DNA of 64,000 bases from an uncultured Collinsella sp. (lineage in GTDB: Bacteria > Actinomycetota > Coriobacteriia > Coriobacteriales > Coriobacteriaceae). Numbering within the stretch: the stretch's first letter is position 1; every line of letters starts with the position of its first letter. The DNA is taken from the NCBI GenBank assembly GCA_958369225.1, contig CATXID010000001.1, positions 62,001-126,000 on the forward strand. The letters run 5' to 3'. The position numbers and the translations under genes were made by a program. A model generated the notes under the pieces. The model ran no database searches and was not told the DNA's origin. It was given only the letters and a program-made list of their open reading frames with translations. Below are positions 59,450 to 64,000 of the stretch, in pieces.

Positions 59450-61815
59450 TAGCGCTCGCCTCCTTCCATAACGGCTGCAATTTCTTCTTGGGTAAGCCCC
59501 AGCTCCTCGGCGGAAAGCTGCGACTGTGCGATTTCCAGGTACGCCGGGCAGCTGCGCAGTAGCTCCTTGTGCGTGCCGGTGCCCACTACGTGACCGTCGT
59601 CGAGTACGATGATCTGGTCGGCGTGCATGATGGTCGCGATGCGTTGTGCCACGACCACGAGTGCGGCGTCGGTGACGTTTTTGGCCAGCTCCTCGCGCAG
59701 GCGCGCGTCGGTCTTGTAGTCAAGCGCACTAAACGAGTCATCGAACACCACGACCTCGGGCTTTTTGGCCAATGCACGGGCGATGGCCAGGCGCTGACGC
59801 TGACCGCCCGAAACATTGGAGCCGCCCTGGCTGATGGGGGAGTCGTAGCCGCCCTCGCGCTCGGCGATAAAGTCCTCGGCCTGGGCGATGCGTGCCGCCC
59901 GGTGCATGTCCTCGTCGCTCACCATGTCGCCGGCAAACTTGAGGTTACTCTCGACAGTGCCCGAGAACAGGCGCCCCTGCTGCGGGATGTAGCCAATACG
60001 GCGGCGCAGCTCGGAAAGGGTCATGTCGCGCACGTCGATGCCGTCGAGCGAAATGCTGCCGCCCGTGACGTCGTACAGGCGCGGGATGAGCTGCACAAGC
60101 GTGGACTTGCCCGAACCCGTGGAGCCAATGATGCCGAGCATCTGGCCGGCATGCGTGGTGAAGTTCACGCCGCTGATGACGTCGGCGCGGGCATCGGGAT
60201 ACTGGAAGCTCACGTCGTGGAAGGTGAGCTCACCGCGCGGCGCGCTGGCCGCGGGCAGTTTGGGCGAGACGGGGTCGTTGATGCTCGTGGGGCAAGTGAT
60301 GACCTCTTCTACGCGCTCGGCTGCGACCTCGGCACGGGGCAGGATAACCGAAACCATGGTGAGGATCATAAACGCCATGACAATCTGCATGGTGTAGGAG
60401 ATAAACGCCATCATGTTGCCGACCTGCATCACGCCGTCGGACACGCCCTGCGCGCCAAACCAGACGATAAGCACGGTGATGCAGTTCATGACCAGCATCA
60501 TGAGCGGCATCATAAAGCTCATGGCGCGGTTGGTGTAGAGCTGCGTGGTCATCAGGTCGAGCGACGCCTTGTCAAAACGTTCGAGCTCATGCTCCTCGCG
60601 GTTGAACGAGCGGATGGGCATAAGACCGTCGAGCAGCTCGCGGGCGGTAAGGTTCACGCGGTCCACGTAACTTTGCATCTTTTTGAACTTGGGCATGGTG
60701 AGGCCCATGAGCACGCCGACGACGGCCGAGACCGCGATGATGGCCACGGCGATGGTCCACTCCAGGCCGGTGTGGTTGGCCAGGACGCGCATGACGGCGA
60801 CGATACCCATGACGGGCGCCAGTAGGCACATGCGGATAAACAGGGTTGCGGCCATCTGAATCTGCTGAATGTCGTTGGTGCAGCGAGTGATGAGCGAGGC
60901 CTGGCTAAACTTGCCCACCTCGGCCGGCGAGAAGTGCATGACCTTGTTGAAGGTCTCGCGGCGCAGGTCGCGTGCGATGGAACAGGCGGTGCGCGAAGCC
61001 ACGGCACCGGTCAGGATGGTGGCGACGAGCGACACCAGGCACAGCCCAAACATAGTGGTCGCCATGCGGCCCAGGTAGGCGTTCTGCACGTCGGCGGGGT
61101 CGATGCCCTGTGCCTTGTACTCGTCCTGCACATAGCTCACGGCGCGTTGGGTCACGATGGAGCCCGACATGGAGCCCATTTTGTCTGCCATATCGTTGGC
61201 GCCCTCGACGAGCTTGCCCTGGTCGATTAGGCCGCCTTCAACGCCCAAGCGCAGGCTCTTCATGGTGATCTTGCCGCCGTCGGCATCAATCTGCTTTTGC
61301 ATGTTCTGCGCCGCTGCGGCCTTCTGCTGCATCTCGGCGAGCTGCTCGGGCGTCATCGCCGCCATCTGCTCGGGGGTGGGCATGGCCTGGGCAGCGTTGC
61401 TGTCTTTCTCGCTGGACGTGCCGGTCATGTCGCCCATGGAGTCGGCGTCGATGCCCTGGTTGAACGAAAGGACGACAGTCTCGGGCAGGCTCATGATGTC
61501 GGCAATCTTGCCGCCGTCGCCGCGCTCCTCCTCGGTGCCCTTGTACGTTCGAATGCCGTTATTGTCCGCCTTGCTAAACACGGCCTCCACAGCTTTGGCG
61601 TCCTTGGCGCTCATAAAGAGTTCGAGGTCGTCGAGCGATTCGGCGCGAATGGTGTCGGGCACGGGCGAGGCGATGCCGCCTTGCTGCACGCCCACGTCGA
61701 CGATGTCGCTCATATAGGTAGGCAGCGCCAGATCGGCGTTGCAGCTGATTACGATAAGTGCGATAGCTGCGAACAGTGCCAGGACATGCTTTTTAAAGAG
61801 CTTGAGAATCCTCAC
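59449..61815 (-). CDS. ABC exporter half-transporter, subunit 1, with large extracellular insertion
   Basis: The 788-residue protein is longer than the usual ~580. Between the first span (~12-30) and the second (~265-285) lies a ~230-residue hydrophilic insertion with a Met/Gln/Ala-rich coiled-coil-like part (PTPEQMAAMTPEQLAEMQQK), likely outside the cell. The ATPase has Walker A GSTGSGKSTLVQLI, signature VSGGQRQRLAIARALAKKP and Walker B VVVFDDSFSALD. The catalytic Glu is replaced by Asp there, as expected for a degenerate site of a heterodimer. The GTG start overlaps the marR stop (GTGA). Confidence 0.87.
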   Translation of the reverse strand: MRILKLFKKHVLALFAAIALIVISCNADLALPTYMSDIVDVGVQQGGIASPVPDTIRAESLDDLELFMSAKDAKAVEAVFSKADNNGIRTYKGTEEERGDGGKIADIMSLPETVVLSFNQGIDADSMGDMTGTSSEKDSNAAQAMPTPEQMAAMTPEQLAEMQQKAAAAQNMQKQIDADGGKITMKSLRLGVEGGLIDQGKLVEGANDMADKMGSMSGSIVTQRAVSYVQDEYKAQGIDPADVQNAYLGRMATTMFGLCLVSLVATILTGAVASRTACSIARDLRRETFNKVMHFSPAEVGKFSQASLITRCTNDIQQIQMAATLFIRMCLLAPVMGIVAVMRVLANHTGLEWTIAVAIIAVSAVVGVLMGLTMPKFKKMQSYVDRVNLTARELLDGLMPIRSFNREEHELERFDKASLDLMTTQLYTNRAMSFMMPLMMLVMNCITVLIVWFGAQGVSDGVMQVGNMMAFISYTMQIVMAFMILTMVSVILPRAEVAAERVEEVITCPTSINDPVSPKLPAASAPRGELTFHDVSFQYPDARADVISGVNFTTHAGQMLGIIGSTGSGKSTLVQLIPRLYDVTGGSISLDGIDVRDMTLSELRRRIGYIPQQGRLFSGTVESNLKFAGDMVSDEDMHRAARIAQAEDFIAEREGGYDSPISQGGSNVSGGQRQRLAIARALAKKPEVVVFDDSFSALDYKTDARLREELAKNVTDAALVVVAQRIATIMHADQIIVLDDGHVVGTGTHKELLRSCPAYLEIAQSQLSAEELGLTQEEIAAVMEGGER

Positions 61816-62261
61816 TCGGCATCTCTCCTTTCTTGATTGCGGTCGATAATTTCGTTGGCACGCCTTAGAAGACGCACCATCTCTTGGGTATCTGTTTCGC
61901 CGAGCTGTTCGAGGAAAGCCGCGGTGCGGTCCTCGAATTCCCGGCGTTTGATTTCGAGATCCTGGAATCCCTTGTCGGTCACTATGACGTGTACGCGACG
62001 ACGGTCGGTCTTTGAGTGCTCACGCTCAACCCAGCCCTTGGCTTCGAGAGCGCGTAGGATATTGGCAATGCGGGCGTTCGAGACCCAGGCGCGATCAGCG
62101 AGTTCGCTCGGCGTGAGCGAACCGCCAGCGAGCATAAGGGCGCGCATGACAGCCATCTCGCCGCTGAGAGCTTTGTCCACAAAGCGCGAAACGCGCTGGT
62201 GAATGCCGCCAAACTCGGTAAGGAGCTGACTCCCAAGCTCATGGAAATCGGTATCTTCCAC
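61812..62261 (-). CDS. MarR family regulator of the ABC exporter
   Basis: The 149-residue protein has the MarR winged helix: MAVMRALMLAGGSLTPSELA, SNARIANILRALEAKGWVER and the wing EHSKTDRRRVHVIVTDKG. It is the first gene of the marR-ABC-ABC operon with 4-bp coupling to the exporter. An inverted repeat spans its GTG start (62254-62301), suggesting autorepression relieved by the exporter substrate. The start has AGGGG 6 nt upstream. Confidence 0.88.
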   Translation of the reverse strand: MEDTDFHELGSQLLTEFGGIHQRVSRFVDKALSGEMAVMRALMLAGGSLTPSELADRAWVSNARIANILRALEAKGWVEREHSKTDRRRVHVIVTDKGFQDLEIKRREFEDRTAAFLEQLGETDTQEMVRLLRRANEIIDRNQERRDAE

Positions 62262-62301
62262 CGAAAACCCCTAACACTAGAAACTATTTTCGGTGAAAGA
62301 T
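62254..62301 (-). promoter_or_regulatory. Inverted repeat at the marR start codon, probable operator
   Basis: ATCTTCCACCGAAAAC (62254-62269) and TTTTCGGTGAAAGAT (62287-62301) pair with one mismatch. The left arm covers the GTG start. Confidence 0.55.
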
Positions 62302-62334
62302 GATACCCCTGCACGCGCGCCCTATACGGTAGAT

Positions 62335-62426
62335 TTTGGGACATGCCTAGAAAACTACCTTTAGGCGACCTCCGTACACCGTCGGTGCCAGTAAAGTTTG
62401 GGGCAGATCGTTAGGCATGTCCCAAA
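62335..62426. repeat. 15-bp perfect inverted repeat TTTGGGACATGCCTA
   Basis: Arms 62335-62349 and 62412-62426 flank ~62 bp of unremarkable sequence. It may be a terminator-like or mobile remnant. No gene lies within. Confidence 0.45.
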
Positions 62427-62514
62427 GCCTACTCAGAGGCACTTTACCCTGCTAAAGCTGGCATAACAGCTAGAGTGAACGTCGTACAAAGGCAAGGAAA
62501 AATACCAAACAAAT

Positions 62515-62525
62515 CGGTGAACGGT
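62515..62525 (-). promoter_or_regulatory. CCGTT box upstream of pflB
   Basis: CGGTGAACGGT, then AGTTGTTC, matches the lacA copy (GTGAACGGTATTTGTTC) over 17 positions with one difference. AT-rich promoter-like sequence (TTGTTAAAAACG, GGTATAAAA) lies 30-65 bp downstream. Confidence 0.45.
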
Positions 62526-62811
62526 AGTTGTTCGCGCTCGCATTTCCTGCGGATTTGTTAAAAACGCCCTAATGGTATAAAAAAAGAAACATATAACAGC
62601 CCTGATGAAGGGGGTAGCTATGTTATCCTTCTCAAACGGGTGAAATCTTGGGTTTTGGGTTGCAGTTCCAAGGTGGACAAACGTTTTTCCCTGTACCAAC
62701 GTGTGGTGAAGAACGGAAGAAGCCGGTAGTGCAAGCCGATAATTCAAGAATTCAATAAGCAGCGGTGTGAGAGAGCGCCGCATTACACGTAACTAGGAGC
62801 GTGGTTACACA

Positions 62812-64000
62812 ATGCAGGAGGCATGGGAAGGCTTCAAGGAAGGCATCTGGACGGGAGAGGTTGACGTCCGAGACTTCATCCAGAAGAACTACACCCCCTA
62901 CGAGGGCGACGAGTCGTTCCTCGCCGGCCCGACCGAGCGTACCAAGGAGCTGTGGGGCGAGGTTCTCGACCTGCTGCTTAAGGAGCGCGAGCAGGGCGGT
63001 GTCCTCGATATGGACACCAAGACCGTCACGGGTATCGTGAGCCACCCCGCTGGCTACATCGATAACGCCCACCGCGAGAAGGAGACCATCGTCGGCCTCC
63101 AGACCGACAAGCCGCTCAAGCGCGCTCTGCACGTCAACGGTGGTATCCGCATCGCTTGCCAGGCCGCCAGCCAGCACGGCTACAAGGTCGACGAGAACGT
63201 TGTCGAGCGCTACACCTTCGAGCGCAAGACCCACAACGCCGGCGTCTTCGATGTCTACACCCCCGAGATGCGCGCCTGCCGTTCGGCTCACATCATCACC
63301 GGTCTGCCCGATGGCTATGGCCGCGGCCGCATCATCGGCGACTACCGTCGTGTCGCCCTGTACGGCGTTGACTACCTGATCAAGGACAAGGAGGCCCAGA
63401 AGGCTTCCACCCCGACGGTCATGACCGCCGACAACATCCGCGATCGCGAGGAGCTGCAGGAGCAGATCCGCGCCCTCGGCGAGCTCAAGATGATGGCCGA
63501 GACCTATGGTTTCGACATTTCCAACCCTGCTACCAACACGCAGGAGGCCATCCAGTGGATGTACTTCGCCTACCTCGCTGCCGTTAAGGAGCAGAACGGC
63601 GCCGCTATGTCCATCGGCCGTACCTCTACGTTCATCGACATCTACGCTGAGCGCGACCTTGCCAACGGTACCTTCACCGAGGAGCAGATCCAGGAGTTCG
63701 TGGATCACTTCATCATGAAGCTCCGCATGGTCAAGTTTGCCCGTACCCCCGAGTACCAGGCCCTGTTCACCGGCGACCCGCAGTGGGTCACCGAGTCCAT
63801 CGGCGGCATGGGTGTTGACGGCCGTACGCTCGTTACCAAGATGAGCTACCGCTACCTGCACACGCTCGAGAACATGGGCACCAGCCCCGAGCCCAACATG
63901 ACCGTTCTGTGGTCGACCCGTCTGCCCGAGAACTTCAAGAAGTTCTGCGCCAAGACTTCTGTCGCCAGCTCCTCGATCCAGTACGAGAACGACGACCTCA
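62812..64000 (+). CDS. pflB: Formate C-acetyltransferase (pyruvate formate-lyase), 3'-truncated by the window
   Basis: The first ~396 residues of PFL are visible: WEGFKEGIWTGEVDVRDFIQ, LLLKEREQGGVLDMDTKTVT, HVNGGIRIACQAASQHGYKV, THNAGVFDVYTPEMRACRSA and ITGLPDGYGRGRIIGDYRRV. The enzyme splits pyruvate into acetyl-CoA and formate using a glycyl radical. The active-site Cys pair and radical Gly lie beyond the window. ATG 62812 has AGGAG at 62795, a 12-nt spacing that is longer than usual. The activase gene is not visible. A CCGTT box lies about 290 bp upstream. Confidence 0.93.
   Translation, partial: MQEAWEGFKEGIWTGEVDVRDFIQKNYTPYEGDESFLAGPTERTKELWGEVLDLLLKEREQGGVLDMDTKTVTGIVSHPAGYIDNAHREKETIVGLQTDKPLKRALHVNGGIRIACQAASQHGYKVDENVVERYTFERKTHNAGVFDVYTPEMRACRSAHIITGLPDGYGRGRIIGDYRRVALYGVDYLIKDKEAQKASTPTVMTADNIRDREELQEQIRALGELKMMAETYGFDISNPATNTQEAIQWMYFAYLAAVKEQNGAAMSIGRTSTFIDIYAERDLANGTFTEEQIQEFVDHFIMKLRMVKFARTPEYQALFTGDPQWVTESIGGMGVDGRTLVTKMSYRYLHTLENMGTSPEPNMTVLWSTRLPENFKKFCAKTSVASSSIQYENDDL

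Noticed and set aside
57956..59452. Long plus-strand open frame opposite the ABC exporter subunit 2
   Set aside because: The minus strand has complete Walker and signature motifs; the plus frame has none.
62752..63861. Long minus-strand open frame opposite pflB
   Set aside because: The plus strand clearly encodes pyruvate formate-lyase; the minus frame is Val/Leu/Gly-rich mirror sequence.
1..64000. Prophage or integrative element
   Set aside because: I saw no integrase, capsid, terminase, relaxase or transposase genes, and most genes are metabolic with uniform composition.

Overview
The window is high-GC bacterial chromosome with dense genes, short intergenic gaps and Shine-Dalgarno-led starts. 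Gene content points to an anaerobic gut actinobacterium of the Coriobacteriia, most likely Collinsella. The evidence is a strictly fermentative set (pflB, FprA-type flavodiiron protein), many sugar PTS systems, lac, gal and nag loci, an agmatine deiminase locus and Collinsella-like intergenic repeats. The genus is an inference from content and style, not from a database match.

Layout. 1-11.4 kb is mostly housekeeping: a RicT/PSP1-like protein with a long basic tail, ComF, an orphan protein, a lipoprotein solute-binding protein behind a strong promoter and long leader, the ribosome hibernation factor, DegV, a beta-hydroxyacid dehydrogenase with a Cys/His-rich tail, a HEAT-type protein, a decarboxylating dehydrogenase and a membrane-anchored protein. 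11.5-16.3 kb is an N-acetylglucosamine locus (PTS IIBC, GntR/UTRA regulator, NagA, YhcH-type protein). Next come tRNA-Thr(CGT), a mannose-family IIB with its active-site His replaced, galM, a galactitol-type PTS (gatA-gatB-gatC) with a divergent DeoR regulator, and a Phd/RelE-type toxin-antitoxin pair.

22.7-45.9 kb is a large lactose/galactose region. It has two parallel modules, each with a LacI regulator diverging from a lactose-type PTS IIBC and a 6-phospho-beta-galactosidase. These are followed by lacF, lacA, lacB, lacX, lacC and a class II aldolase, which together can take galactose-6-phosphate through tagatose-6-phosphate to triose phosphates. The Leloir genes galK-galT with their own LacI regulator are also present, so both galactose routes coexist. 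A flavodiiron protein gene lies between the gal regulator and a second DeoR gene.

45.7-64 kb holds a HAD hydrolase, an AraC regulator, decayed ORFs, a NUDIX-Vsr fusion protein, a BceAB-like ABC transporter, an amino-acid/agmatine exchanger with agmatine deiminase, DAHP synthase, a MarR-controlled heterodimeric ABC exporter and the 5' part of pflB.

The least-explained content is intergenic. (a) A CCGTTYAC box recurs in nine promoter regions of sugar, regulator and pflB genes, three times as a tandem pair at exactly 21 bp. (b) A structured repeat of about 150 bp sits immediately after the stop codons of lacB, lacC and aroF. (c) Four palindromic units with 25-nt loops bracket lac module 1. (d) Two elements of about 220 bp have matching inverted ends. 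(e) A palindrome with 37-bp perfect arms follows the aldolase gene. The most unusual protein is the NUDIX-Vsr fusion.
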